From Benzoatithermus sp963720725 (GTDB lineage Bacteria > Pseudomonadota > Alphaproteobacteria > Geminicoccales > Geminicoccaceae), in NCBI GenBank assembly GCA_963720725.1, contig CAVRGN010000001.1, forward strand, positions 1 through 64,000: DNA of 64,000 nt. The letters are read 5' to 3'. Within the stretch, counting starts at the first letter, position 1. Each line of letters starts with the position of its first letter. The notes beneath the pieces were generated by a model. It worked only from the letters and a program-made list of their open reading frames with translations, ran no database searches and was not told the origin of the DNA. A program made the translations under genes and the position numbers. Shown piece by piece: positions 54,409-63,394 of the stretch.

Positions 54409-55364
54409 CAACCACGCCGCCGCAGATAGTAGTCGTAGCGCATCCCGGCCCAGGCGTAGAGCTCGCCCAGCGCATGCGACAGGCTGAGCAGGCAGCCCAC
54501 GAGGCGAGCGCGGCTCCACCCGAGCGGCAACCGCAAGAGCGACTTGCCGAGTTTGCGCCAGCTGGACCACGCCAGCCCCCGAACCTGCTCGGAGCTGAGA
54601 TGCGCCTTGGCGATATGGACCCTTGAGCCGCCGCGCAGAAAGCCGCGGCGAAGGATACCAATGAGGGTCAAGCGGTGCGGCTCCCAGGCGCGCACCACAA
54701 TCAACTCGTGGGCACAGGCATGTGAGAAGCCGGCCCGCTTGGCACGGATGAACAGGTCGCTGTCCTCGCCGCCACAATGGGCGAACTCGGTCCGGAACGG
54801 TCCCTCGCAGTTGGAGAGCGCTTCAAGGACGCGCCGGCTCACCAGCACATTGTAGGTTCCAGCCCAGCCCGGTAGCCCAAAGCGGTTGCGATCGTCACGC
54901 TCGGGCGCGCGAAAGTAGCGCGTATTGAGCAGCCAGACGGGTAGACGCAAGTCGCTTGGCAGGCACCAGAAGCCGAACACCAGATCGGCTCCGGTCGTCA
55001 TCTGCTTGTCGAGCAGCTGCCGGAGCCAGTCCGGACGCGGGACGTCGTCGTCGTCCAGGAAGGCCACGGCATCGGCGCCCCAGGCGAGTGCCTCGGCGGT
55101 GGCTCGATTGCGCGCAAACGAGATGCCAGGCGTGGGTTCCTCCAAGAATCTGAGTGGGATCGGCAGTTTGGGCCTGTGGTGCTCGCAGACGGCCCTGGCC
55201 TGGCCCTCCGGCCGATTGTCGACGACGATCAATATGACGTCGATGGCGGGCTGGCCGCCCAGCTCGATGTGCTCGACGGCCGCAAGCACCCGCGCCAGCA
55301 ATCCGGCGCGGTCACAGGTGCAAATGCAGACTGCCACCCGAGACATCGGCTCACTCGCCGTCAA
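54408..55364 (-). CDS. Family 2 glycosyltransferase
   Basis: 318 aa. GT2 motifs: VAVCICTCDRAGLLARVL, ILIVVDNRPEGQA, GISFARNRATAEAL, DAVAFLDDDDVPRPDWL (DDD metal site) and CGGEDSDLFIRAKRAGF (acceptor-site ED). The C-terminal region has a hydrophobic segment (VGCLLSLSHALGELYAW) that could attach it to the membrane. It is the first gene of the minus-strand glycan cluster and faces the uvrD gene divergently across about 215 bp that must hold both promoters. Confidence 0.91.
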   Translation of the reverse strand: MTASEPMSRVAVCICTCDRAGLLARVLAAVEHIELGGQPAIDVILIVVDNRPEGQARAVCEHHRPKLPIPLRFLEEPTPGISFARNRATAEALAWGADAVAFLDDDDVPRPDWLRQLLDKQMTTGADLVFGFWCLPSDLRLPVWLLNTRYFRAPERDDRNRFGLPGWAGTYNVLVSRRVLEALSNCEGPFRTEFAHCGGEDSDLFIRAKRAGFSHACAHELIVVRAWEPHRLTLIGILRRGFLRGGSRVHIAKAHLSSEQVRGLAWSSWRKLGKSLLRLPLGWSRARLVGCLLSLSHALGELYAWAGMRYDYYLRRRG

Positions 55365-55578
55365 ACTGCGCGTCGGCTAGCAAAACGCGCCACACGTCAC
55401 AAGCGCGTGTCGCGCAGAGGCGTTCCTTGTAGACGTGGCCGCGTCCGAAGCGCGTCATGAACACAGCTTATCGCAAACTTCACCGTAACCGAAACTCCAC
55501 TTGGGGCCACGTCCTTGCCGCATCGGGGGTTACTCCCTAGCTTGCGAGGCCGCGCGGCAAGGAGCAACGACGGTTCAT

Positions 55579-57837
55579 ATGGGCATGCAGCCGGGTTCTG
55601 CGACCGCGACGGCGCCGATCGTGTCCGGCGCGTCATATCTCATGGGCCTCAATCCGGAGCAATTCGCAGCCGTCACGGCAGCGGACGGTCCTTTGCTGGT
55701 CCTGGCTGGGGCCGGCACGGGCAAGACCCGGGTGCTGACCACCCGCCTCGCACACCTTCTGGTCACGGGCCGCGCCCGCCCCCACGAAGTGCTCGCGGTG
55801 ACTTTCACCAATCGGGCGGCGCGTGAGATGGCCGAAAGGGTGGAGCACGCGATCGGGCGGAGCGTGTCGGGGATGTGGCTCGGCACCTTCCACGCCATGG
55901 GCGTGCGGATGATCCGGGCGCATGCCGAGCTGGTGGGGCTCCAGCCCAGCTTCACCATTCTCGATGCCGACGATCAGGAGCGACTGGCCAAGCAGGTGAT
56001 CCAGGCCGCCGAACTCGACGAGCGGCGTTGGCCGGCGCGGCTGCTGGTGGGCATCATTCAACGATGGAAGGACCGAGGCTACCGGCCCGACCAGGTGCCA
56101 GCCGCCGAGGCCGGCGACTTCGCGCTTGGCAAGGGTGTCGCGCTCTACGCTGCCTACCAGCAACGGTTGACGACCCTCAACGCTTGCGATTTCGGCGACC
56201 TGCTCCTGCACGGACTGACCTTGCTCACCGGCCATGCCGAGGTGTTGGCGCAGTATCAGCGCCGGTTCCGCGCCGTGCTGGTCGACGAGTACCAGGACAC
56301 CAACGTGGCGCAGTATCTGTGGCTGCGGTTGCTCGCGGGCGGGCACAGGAATGTCACCTGCGTCGGCGATGACGACCAGTCGATCTACAGCTGGCGTGGT
56401 GCCGAGGTCGGTAACATCCTGCGCTTCGAGCAGGATTTCCCCGGGGCTCAGGTGGTGCGCCTGGAGCGCAACTATCGCTCGACCGGCCACATCCTGGGGG
56501 CGGCGTCGGGGGTCATCTCGCGCAACCGGGCCCGCCATGGCAAAACGCTCTGGACCGAGGATGAGCAGGGCGAGCAGGTTCGCGTGGCGGGACTGTGGGA
56601 CGACCAGGAGGAGGCCCGTTTCATCGCGGACGAGGTGGAAGCCTGGCAGCGCCAGGGGGGCAGCCTCAGTCAAGCGGCGGTGCTGGTCCGTGCCGGGTTC
56701 CAGACCCGCTCGTTCGAAGAGCGGTTCATCCAGCTCGGGATCCCCTACCGCGTGATCGGCGGGCCGCGCTTTTACGAGCGGGCCGAGATCCGCGACGCGA
56801 TCGCCTATTTCCGGGTGATCTGCCAGCCGGACGACGATCTGGCGCTGGAACGGATCGTCAACCTGCCGCGCCGCGGGATCGGTGACAGTACGTTGCGCAT
56901 TCTGCGTGCCGCCGCACGCGGCGCCGAGATCAGCCTGATCCAGGCGGCGCGCACGATGTGCCACACCGACGAGCTGCCGGCGCGCGCGCGCAATGCGCTG
57001 CTCGAGCTGATCGCCACCTTCGACCGCTGGCGCTCGCAGATGATCGAGCGGCCGCCGCGAGAGCTTGCCGAAATCGTGCTGGATGAATCTGGCTACACCG
57101 CGATGTGGCAGGCCGAGCGGACCCCGGACGCACCCGGGCGGCTCGAGAATCTGAAGGAGCTGGTCAAGGCTGTGCAGGAATTCGAGACACTGCCGGCCTT
57201 CCTTGAACATGTCGGTCTGGTGATGGAGAACGTCGCGGCGCCACAGGCCGATCTGGTCAGCATCATGACCCTGCACGGTGCGAAGGGGCTGGAGTTCGAG
57301 AACGTCTTCCTCGCAGGTTGGGAGGAAGGACTGTTTCCCAACCAGCGTGCACTCGACGAGGGCGGCAACAAGTCACTCGAGGAGGAGCGCCGGCTGGCCT
57401 ATGTCGGCATGACCCGGGCACGCCGTCGCCTGACGATCAGCTTCGCGGCCAATCGCCGCGTCTACAATCAGTGGTCGTCGAGCGTGCCGTCGCGCTTCGT
57501 CGAAGAGTTGCCGGCCGAGCACATCGTGCATCTCCATCGCAATCCGGCCACCCGGCCTGACCTCGGCACCTTTCTCGACGACGAGCCTTTCGCCGCCCGC
57601 CCCACCAGCCGCTTCCGCTCGCGCAAAGCCGAACTGGGCAAGCTCATCGAGGGCAGGGTTGAGATCCTCCAGTCACGTCCACCGGGCAAGCCGGGCGCCT
57701 TCAAGTCCGGCGACCGGATTTTCCACGACAAGTTCGGCTACGGGACCGTGGAGACCGTGGACGGCAACAAGCTGGACATTGCTTTTGAGAAATCCGGCCG
57801 CAAGAAGGTGATCGACAGCTTCGTGCAGCCGGCCTGA
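55579..57837 (+). CDS. uvrD: UvrD/PcrA-type ATP-dependent DNA helicase
   Basis: About 752 aa from ATG 55579 (an earlier in-frame start at 55501 adds a non-conserved tail). SF1A helicase motifs run in order: Q-motif LNPEQFAAVTA, I LAGAGTGKTRVL, Ia AVTFTNRAAREM, Ib GTFHAMGVRM, II VLVDEYQDTN, III GDDDQSIYSWRGA, IV RLERNYRST, V ISIMTLHGAKGLEFE, VI EEERRLAYVGMTRARRRL. The C-terminal tudor-like domain (DRIFHDKFGYGTVETVDGNKLDIAFEKSG) is as in PcrA/UvrD. Unwinds DNA in repair and replication. The prmA start follows after 4 bases. Confidence 0.95.
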   Translation: MGMQPGSATATAPIVSGASYLMGLNPEQFAAVTAADGPLLVLAGAGTGKTRVLTTRLAHLLVTGRARPHEVLAVTFTNRAAREMAERVEHAIGRSVSGMWLGTFHAMGVRMIRAHAELVGLQPSFTILDADDQERLAKQVIQAAELDERRWPARLLVGIIQRWKDRGYRPDQVPAAEAGDFALGKGVALYAAYQQRLTTLNACDFGDLLLHGLTLLTGHAEVLAQYQRRFRAVLVDEYQDTNVAQYLWLRLLAGGHRNVTCVGDDDQSIYSWRGAEVGNILRFEQDFPGAQVVRLERNYRSTGHILGAASGVISRNRARHGKTLWTEDEQGEQVRVAGLWDDQEEARFIADEVEAWQRQGGSLSQAAVLVRAGFQTRSFEERFIQLGIPYRVIGGPRFYERAEIRDAIAYFRVICQPDDDLALERIVNLPRRGIGDSTLRILRAAARGAEISLIQAARTMCHTDELPARARNALLELIATFDRWRSQMIERPPRELAEIVLDESGYTAMWQAERTPDAPGRLENLKELVKAVQEFETLPAFLEHVGLVMENVAAPQADLVSIMTLHGAKGLEFENVFLAGWEEGLFPNQRALDEGGNKSLEEERRLAYVGMTRARRRLTISFAANRRVYNQWSSSVPSRFVEELPAEHIVHLHRNPATRPDLGTFLDDEPFAARPTSRFRSRKAELGKLIEGRVEILQSRPPGKPGAFKSGDRIFHDKFGYGTVETVDGNKLDIAFEKSGRKKVIDSFVQPA

Positions 57838-57841
57838 GACG

Positions 57842-58760
57842 ATGGCGGCCGATCCGGACCTGTGGCGTGCCAGCGTCATCACCGCGGGCTTTTCCATGCC
57901 GGAGGTGCCGGAAGGGATCGAGGACGAGGCGCTGAGCGTCTCGATGTTCGAGCTCGAGGACGAGATCACGGCCGAACCGCTCGGCTGGCAGATCGACCTT
58001 CTGTTCCGCGACCCACCCGACCCGGATCGCTTGGCTCGGGAGCTTGCGCCATTCCTCGCCCGGGCCGACGCGACCTTGGAACGCATCGCGGTCGAGCGGG
58101 TGGCGCCCGAGGAATGGGTGCGGGCGACCGAACTGCGCCTACCGCCGGTCCGCGCCGGCCGGTTCGTCGTGCATGGCTCCCATGCCCGAGGGGACGTTCC
58201 TGCCGGCGCCTTGCCAATCGAGATCGATGCCGGGCTCGCGTTCGGCTCCGGCGAGCACGCGACCACCCGCTCCTGCCTGCTCGCAATCGATCGCCTAGCC
58301 CGGCTGCGCCGCTTCGTTCGGGTCCTCGATGTCGGCTGCGGCTCCGGCGTGCTGGCGATCGGCGCCGCGAAATGCTGGCCGGCTCGATGTCCTCGCCATC
58401 GACAACGACCCCATCGCGGTCCGCGTCGCCTGCGCCAACGCCCAACTCAATGGGGTCGGCTCCCAGGTGCGTGCCGTGCTGGCCGACGGCTATGGCCACC
58501 CGCTGATCCGACGTCGACGTCCCTTCGACCTGATCCTCGCCAACATCCTGGCCGATCCGCTGATCGAGCTGGCGCCGGCGCTGCGTGCGCATCTGGCGCC
58601 CGGCGGTCGCGCCATACTTTCTGGATTGCTCGACAGGCAGGCCGATGGCGTCCTGGCCGCGCATATGCGCCAGGGTCTCCGGCTGCTCGACCGGGCGCAG
58701 GAAGGACCGTGGATGGCTTTGGTCCTCGAGCTCCCGGCGCGCCGCCAGCGCCATCCCTGA
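57842..58760 (+). CDS. prmA: Ribosomal protein L11 methyltransferase PrmA, frameshifted
   Basis: The N-terminal part reads to about 58375 with EEWVRATELRLPPVRAGRFVVHGSH, IEIDAGLAFGSGEHATTRSCL and the SAM site VLDVGCGSGVLAIGAAK. The next frame continues LDVLAIDNDPIAVRVACANAQLNGV and FDLILANILADPLIELAPAL and stops at 58760. Together about 305 aa, normal length. The break lies where AAK normally meets the next strand, so one missing or extra base is likely. The enzyme trimethylates L11 lysines. Because of the shift, the first frame appears to run on into the CoA-transferase gene, which is an artefact. Confidence 0.88.
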
Positions 58761-58813
58761 AGGATGGCGGGCCTGTCACCGGTCGTTCCTTCTACCAGAC
58801 GGGAACCCCATCG

Positions 58814-60013
58814 ATGCGACCGCTCCAAGGCATCCGCGTACTCGACCTCACCAACGTGCTGGCGGGTCCGTTCTGCTGCTATCAGCTGGCCGTCATGGGG
58901 GCAGACGTGATCAAGGTGGAGGTGCCGGGCAGTGGCGACCTCGCCCGCCAGCTCGGCGCCGACCCGGCGCTCAACCGGCAGAAGATGGGCGCCTCCTTTC
59001 TCGCCCAGAACGCTGGCAAGCGATCGGTCACGTTCAATCTCAAGCATGAGGCCGGCAAGGCAGTCTTCCGGCATCTGGTCGCCAGCTCCGACGTGGTGGT
59101 CGAGAATTTCCGGCCCGGCGTCATGGACCGGCTGGGCCTCGGCTATGCGGCGCTGAAGGCGGTCAAACCGGAGATCGTCTATTGTGCGATCTCCGGGTTC
59201 GGCCAGGACGGGCCGCTCAGGGGCGATCCGGCCTACGACCAGATCATCCAGGGCCTGTCCGGGGTGATGAGCGTCACCGGCACGCCCGCAACGGCACCGT
59301 TGCGGGTCGGGTACCCGGTTTGCGACACGATCGGCGGCATCACCGCGGCTTTCGCCATTGCCGCGGCGCTCGTGAAGAGGGAGCGAGCCGGCGAGGGCGA
59401 GTGCATCGACGTGTCGATGCTCGAGGCCACGCTCGTTACCATGGGCTGGGCGGTCTCCAACTGGCTGATTGCCGGCGTGCCGCCGACGCCGATGGGCAAC
59501 GAGAACATGACCGCGGCACCCTCCGGTGCGTTCCGGACCGGCGGCGGCCTGCTCAACATCGCGGCCAACAAGCAAGAGCAGTTCGAGAAGTTGGCCCGGC
59601 TTGTCGACCGGCCGGAGCTCGTCACCGATGGCCGCTTCGCCAACCGCGAGGACCGCAAGGCCAACCGCGCCGAGCTGAAGGCCGAACTCGAGCTGGCGCT
59701 CGCCGATCGCGGCGCGGCCGAGTGGTCCAGACTTCTGAACGCGGCGGGGGTGCCGGCGGGCGAGGTCCTGTCGGTGCCCGAGGTGCTGGAGCACCCGCAG
59801 GTGGTCGAGCGCGGTCTGGTCAAGCGTTTCGCGAACGTGCCCGGCGTCGAGCGCGACGTCGCCGTGGTCCGGGCGGGGTTTCGTCTTGCCAGCGGCGATC
59901 CGGTGCCGGCATCGCCACCGCCAGCCCTGGGTGCCGACACCGATGCGATCCTGCATGAACTTGGCTATGCACCGCAGGAGATCGCGAAGCTGCGGGAGGA
60001 GCGCGTCGTATAG
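58814..60013 (+). CDS. Family III CoA-transferase (CaiB/BaiF type)
   Basis: 399 aa from ATG 58814. Family features: MRPLQGIRVLDLTNVLAGPFC, GADVIKVEVPGSGD, VVVENFRPGVMDRLGL and ISGFGQDGPLRGDPAYDQIIQG. The probable nucleophilic Asp is at about residue 170 in YPVCDTIGG. It moves CoA between acids with no ATP cost. The neighbours, a citryl-CoA lyase-like gene and a TctC binding protein on the same strand, suggest uptake, CoA activation and cleavage of a di- or tricarboxylic acid such as citrate, citramalate or an itaconate derivative. Substrate not shown by the sequence. Confidence 0.92.
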   Translation: MRPLQGIRVLDLTNVLAGPFCCYQLAVMGADVIKVEVPGSGDLARQLGADPALNRQKMGASFLAQNAGKRSVTFNLKHEAGKAVFRHLVASSDVVVENFRPGVMDRLGLGYAALKAVKPEIVYCAISGFGQDGPLRGDPAYDQIIQGLSGVMSVTGTPATAPLRVGYPVCDTIGGITAAFAIAAALVKRERAGEGECIDVSMLEATLVTMGWAVSNWLIAGVPPTPMGNENMTAAPSGAFRTGGGLLNIAANKQEQFEKLARLVDRPELVTDGRFANREDRKANRAELKAELELALADRGAAEWSRLLNAAGVPAGEVLSVPEVLEHPQVVERGLVKRFANVPGVERDVAVVRAGFRLASGDPVPASPPPALGADTDAILHELGYAPQEIAKLREERVV

Positions 60014-60106
60014 GCTGGTACCGGCAGCCGGAGCCGATGCAATTTGGGTTCCTTCAAGGTTGTCGGACGCGGTGACAGCTTCTCCCAGCCACCAGGACAT
60101 AGCGCC

Positions 60107-60937
60107 ATGACCGAACCATCCGATCGCCAAGCCTGCGAAGATTGGTGGGCGACGTCGATCATCGAAATGCGGCCTGGCATGATCCGCTATCGCGGCTATC
60201 CCATCGAGGAACTGATCGGCCGGGTCAGCTTCCCGGCGATGATCTGGCTGATGCTGCGTGGCGAGTTGCCGAGCGACGGCCAAGCCCAGTTGCTTGGCAC
60301 GGCGCTCATGGCTGCAGTCGACCATGGACCTCAGGCGCCCTCGATCGCGATCGCCCGCATGGCGGCGACCTGCGGCGTAGGCATCAACAACGCCATGGCC
60401 TCGGCCATCAACGTGCTGGGCGACGTGCATGGCGGCGCCGGCGAGCAGTGTGTCGAGCTCTACCGGGCGATCGCCGCCCGCGTGGACACTGGCCTGACCC
60501 CCGCCGCCGCAGCGGAGGCGGAACTGGCGGAATTGGCCCGGCGGGGCGTCAAGTTCGTGCCCGGCTTCGGACATCGCTTCCACCCCCGCGATCCGCGGGG
60601 GCCTCGGCTGCTGCAGGTCGTGGACGAAGCCGCATCCGCAGGCACCGTCGTGGGAGGATTCGCCGCGATCGCACGCGCGGTCGAGGAACAACTCTCGCTG
60701 GCCAAAAGCAGGCCGATCCCCTTGAACATCGACGGTGCGACCGCGGTGATCTATGCTGAACTCGGCTTTCCCGCGCCGTTGTGCCGTGGCTTGTTTGTAC
60801 TGTCGCGCTCGGTCGGGATCTTGGCGCATGCGTGGGAGCAGATGGAGCAGGGTGGTCGCAACAAGGGTCCGATTCCCCGCCGCTACCTCTGGTCCTATGA
60901 AGGTGCCGCGCCGCGACCGCTGCCTTCTTCTCCATGA
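60107..60937 (+). CDS. Citryl-CoA lyase-like protein (citrate synthase fold)
   Basis: 276 aa from ATG 60107, much shorter than citrate synthase (about 430 aa) and close to stand-alone citryl-CoA lyase subunits. It starts in the small N-terminal region (GMIRYRGYPIEELIGRVSF) and contains DVHGGAGEQC (catalytic His), FVPGFGHRFHPRDPR (second His and Arg) and NIDGATAVIYAELGFP (catalytic Asp). The spacing of these three matches the citrate-synthase active site. Probably splits a CoA thioester made by the preceding CoA-transferase. It could instead be a synthase; the substrate is unknown. Confidence 0.82.
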   Translation: MTEPSDRQACEDWWATSIIEMRPGMIRYRGYPIEELIGRVSFPAMIWLMLRGELPSDGQAQLLGTALMAAVDHGPQAPSIAIARMAATCGVGINNAMASAINVLGDVHGGAGEQCVELYRAIAARVDTGLTPAAAAEAELAELARRGVKFVPGFGHRFHPRDPRGPRLLQVVDEAASAGTVVGGFAAIARAVEEQLSLAKSRPIPLNIDGATAVIYAELGFPAPLCRGLFVLSRSVGILAHAWEQMEQGGRNKGPIPRRYLWSYEGAAPRPLPSSP

Positions 60938-60962
60938 GTTTACGATAACAGGGAGTGCTTCG

Positions 60963-61940
60963 ATGCTTAGACTGTCACGCAAGGGCTTTGCCGCACTGGC
61001 GCTGGGCGCCGTGCTGCTCGCCGGAGCCGCAACCGGCCCGGCGCTGGCGCGCGTCGATGGATTGGACATTGTCGTGCCGGCCAATCCAGGAGGTGGCTGG
61101 GACCAGACCGGTCGCGCCATGGAGACGGCGCTGCAGACGAACGATCTCGCCAGCGGAATCCAGATCGCCAACATCGGCGGTGCCGGCGGGACCATCGGTC
61201 TGGCCCAGTTCGTAACCTCCAAGAAAGGCAAGGGCGACGCGATCATGGTGGGCGGCCTGGTCATGATGGGCGCCATTCTGACCAACAAGTCCCCGGTGAC
61301 GCTCGACAACGTCACGCCGCTGGCCCGGCTGACCGGGGAGTATGAGGTGCTGGTGGTTCCGGATTCTTCGCCGATCCAGAACGTCGACGACCTGGTCAAG
61401 CAGCTCAAGGCGGATCCGGGTTCGGTCTCGTGGGGTGGCGGCTCCGCCGGCGGGACGGACCACATCGTCGCGGCCCTGATCGCCAAGTCGGCGGGCGTGG
61501 ACCCCACCAAGGTCAACTACATCGCCCATGCCGGCGGCGGCGAGGCGTTGAGCTCGATCCTGGGCGGCCACGTCACGGTCGGCGTGAGTGGCTATCAGGA
61601 GTTCGCGAGCCAGATCGAGGCCGGCCAGCTGCGCGCGATCGGCATCACGGCGGACGAGCCGGTCGCAGGCATCGACGTCCCGACGCTGGCGTCGCAGGGC
61701 GTCGACGTGTCGCTCGTCAACTGGCGCGGCGTGTTCGCACCTCCGGGAATCTCCGACGACAAGCTGGCAAAGCTCTCCGAAATGGTCGGCAAAATGGTCA
61801 ATTCGCAGCAGTGGCAGGATATTCTGAAAGAGCGCGGCTGGCTCGGCCTCTACATGCCGCACGATGAGTTCGCGGCGTTCCTGAAGGAAGATCAGGCCAC
61901 GGTGGCGGCAACCCTGAAGGATGTCGGCCTGACCCAGTAG
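60963..61940 (+). CDS. tctC: Tripartite tricarboxylate transporter substrate-binding protein (TctC/Bug)
   Basis: 325 aa with signal peptide (residues 1-29, ALALGAVLLAGAATGPALA). The TctC/Bug fold shows IVVPANPGGGWDQTGRAM, the substrate loop region NIGGAGGTIGLAQFV, SWGGGSAGGTDHIVAAL and ISDDKLAKLSEMV. Periplasmic capture of a carboxylate for TctAB. Neither tctA nor tctB is in the window, so the protein is orphaned here. It starts 25 bp after the lyase gene and ends before a strong hairpin. Confidence 0.92.
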   Translation: MLRLSRKGFAALALGAVLLAGAATGPALARVDGLDIVVPANPGGGWDQTGRAMETALQTNDLASGIQIANIGGAGGTIGLAQFVTSKKGKGDAIMVGGLVMMGAILTNKSPVTLDNVTPLARLTGEYEVLVVPDSSPIQNVDDLVKQLKADPGSVSWGGGSAGGTDHIVAALIAKSAGVDPTKVNYIAHAGGGEALSSILGGHVTVGVSGYQEFASQIEAGQLRAIGITADEPVAGIDVPTLASQGVDVSLVNWRGVFAPPGISDDKLAKLSEMVGKMVNSQQWQDILKERGWLGLYMPHDEFAAFLKEDQATVAATLKDVGLTQ

Positions 61941-61946
61941 GCAGCG

Positions 61947-61978
61947 GTGCCGGCGCGCCCGGCCGGGCGCGCCGGCAC
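61947..61978. terminator. 32-bp perfect palindrome after tctC
   Basis: GTGCCGGCGCGCCCGG followed directly by its reverse complement, starting 7 bp after the tctC stop. No T-tract follows, so it may be a rho-independent-like stop in a GC-rich genome, an mRNA-end stabiliser, or a dispersed palindromic repeat. Confidence 0.6.
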
Positions 61979-62068
61979 GTATGTGTTCGGCCGGTTACGG
62001 AGCCGTTACTCACTTCCTCCGCGAAACTGCCGCTGAATCTTCCACCTCGGAGCCCACTTGGCCTATCG

Positions 62069-62503
62069 GTGGTGATGATGCATGGCGGGGGACAGACCGG
62101 CGCCAATTGCATCGGCGCGCCGGATGGCGCGCCCGACGGGTTCAGCTATGGCGAGCAGCCGACGCGTGCCTATGAGATCCAAGTCCCGCTGACCTACGAC
62201 CCGCCGGTAGGCGATCCCGCTGACCTGAAGACGGTGCTGCAGGACAAGCCCAACGGCGACAGCTTAGCTTCCTGCTATGCCCAGACGGAGCCGGTGCACA
62301 AGCTGCCCGACCTGACTGGCGTCCCCGTCATCGTCGTTGCCTCCGAGGCCTCCTACCACGCGTCCTGCGGCCACTGCCGGGCCAAGTGGCTGGCGCAAGC
62401 CGGAGCGGAATCGAAATCTGGCTTTCCCGATGCTCGATCTCAACAACGTGCAGGTCGCCGACCTGTTGTCGCAGCTCTTGATGGAGAACAACCTGGATCG
62501 GTA
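62069..62503 (+). pseudogene. Alpha/beta-hydrolase remnant
   Basis: The frame opens with VMMHGGGQTGANCIGAPDG (the oxyanion-loop HGGG) and continues YEIQVPLTYDPPVGDPADLKTV and LPDLTGVPVIVVASEASYHASC, as in a family of secreted hydrolases. The nucleophile elbow region between these blocks is missing and the C-terminus (LNNVQVADLLSQLLMENNLD) is in another frame, ending at 62503. There is no proper start. It is a decayed, internally deleted copy. Confidence 0.7.
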
Positions 62504-62702
62504 GCCGCCAAGGCATCGGTATTGCACCGAGATCCGGCGCTAGGGCCATGGCGACGGTAGCGCGCTATCGTGTCGGCATCGGGCTCGGGAGGCCGATGCC
62601 GCGGGTCGAGGTCGCTATTGCGCGACTGCGCCGGTTTGGCTATATCCCCCCGGCTGTCGTCGCCGCGGCGCGCGCGTGGCGGCATTTGGAGTTTTCCCTG
62701 AC

Positions 62703-62900
62703 ATGCCGAAGATGAAGTCCAAGCGGAGCGCCGCGAAGCGTTTCTCGTTCACCGGCACCGGCAAGGTGAAGCGGGCGGCTGCGTACCATCGCCATATGAT
62801 GACCGGCAAGCCTACCGCCGCCAAGGTCGGGCAGCGCAGGGCGCGCTACCTGGAAAAGGGTGATGCGGCGCTCGTCAAGCTCATGCTGCCCTACGGCTGA
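62703..62900 (+). CDS. rpmI: 50S ribosomal protein L35
   Basis: 65 aa, MPKMKSKRSAAKRFSFTGTG then KVKRAAAYHRHMMTGKP, the L35 signature. Followed by rplT after 35 bp. In many bacteria infC precedes rpmI; here the upstream 200 bp hold only decayed hydrolase sequence, so infC is elsewhere. Confidence 0.97.
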   Translation: MPKMKSKRSAAKRFSFTGTGKVKRAAAYHRHMMTGKPTAAKVGQRRARYLEKGDAALVKLMLPYG

Positions 62901-62935
62901 GCGGCCGGCGAACAGAAGACTGAGGATCGATCGAG

Positions 62936-63295
62936 ATGGCTCGAGTTAAGCGCGGCGTGACCACCCACGCCCGGCACAAGAAGGTGCTGGAGCAGGTCAA
63001 GGGCCAGCGTGGCCGCCGCAGCACCACCATCCGTGCGGCCATCCAGGCGATGGAGAAGTCCCATCTCTACGCCTATCGTGACCGTCGGGTGCGCAAGCGC
63101 GAGTTCCGCGCGCTGTGGATCCAGCGGATCAACGCCATCGTGCGCGAGCACGGCCTGACCTACGGCCGATTTATGCACGGTCTGAAGCTCGCGGGCGTTG
63201 GCCTGGACCGCAAGGTGCTGGCGGACATCGCCGTCCATGATGGGGCGGCATTCGCGGGCTTCGTCCGTCAGGCCGAGGCCGCTCTCCAGGCGTGA
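62936..63295 (+). CDS. rplT: 50S ribosomal protein L20
   Basis: 119 aa, standard length. MARVKRGVTTHARHKKVLEQ, KGQRGRRSTTIRAAIQAMEKS, YRDRRVRKREFRALWIQRIN and TYGRFMHGLKLAGVGLDRKVLADIA cover the whole family. It binds 23S rRNA and in many bacteria represses its own operon. Downstream is a hairpin and pheS. Confidence 0.98.
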   Translation: MARVKRGVTTHARHKKVLEQVKGQRGRRSTTIRAAIQAMEKSHLYAYRDRRVRKREFRALWIQRINAIVREHGLTYGRFMHGLKLAGVGLDRKVLADIAVHDGAAFAGFVRQAEAALQA

Positions 63296-63340
63296 TCGGG
63301 GCGGCGCCCGACCGGGCGCCGGTGTCCCGGGTAGGCGAAG

Positions 63341-63364
63341 AGGGGCCGTAGGGCCCCTTTTTTG
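63341..63364 (+). terminator. Rho-independent terminator or attenuator before pheS
   Basis: GGGGCC-GTAG-GGCCCC stem-loop (63342-63357) followed by six T. It lies 45 bp after rplT and 30 bp before pheS. It either ends the rpmI-rplT transcript or attenuates pheST. I see no phenylalanine-rich leader peptide nearby. Confidence 0.85.
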
Positions 63365-63394
63365 TTGTTCGGTACCGCGAGGCGGGAGGAACGG

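Noticed and set aside
57842..60013. Apparent PrmA-CoA-transferase fusion protein
   Set aside because: The fusion arises only because prmA shifts frame near 58375. The CoA-transferase has its own ATG at 58814 and prmA ends at 58760 in the right frame.
58490..61516. A minus-strand open frame of about 1,000 codons
   Set aside because: It is antisense to prmA, the CoA-transferase, the lyase and tctC, all of which have clear family motifs. Long antisense frames are common at this G+C content.
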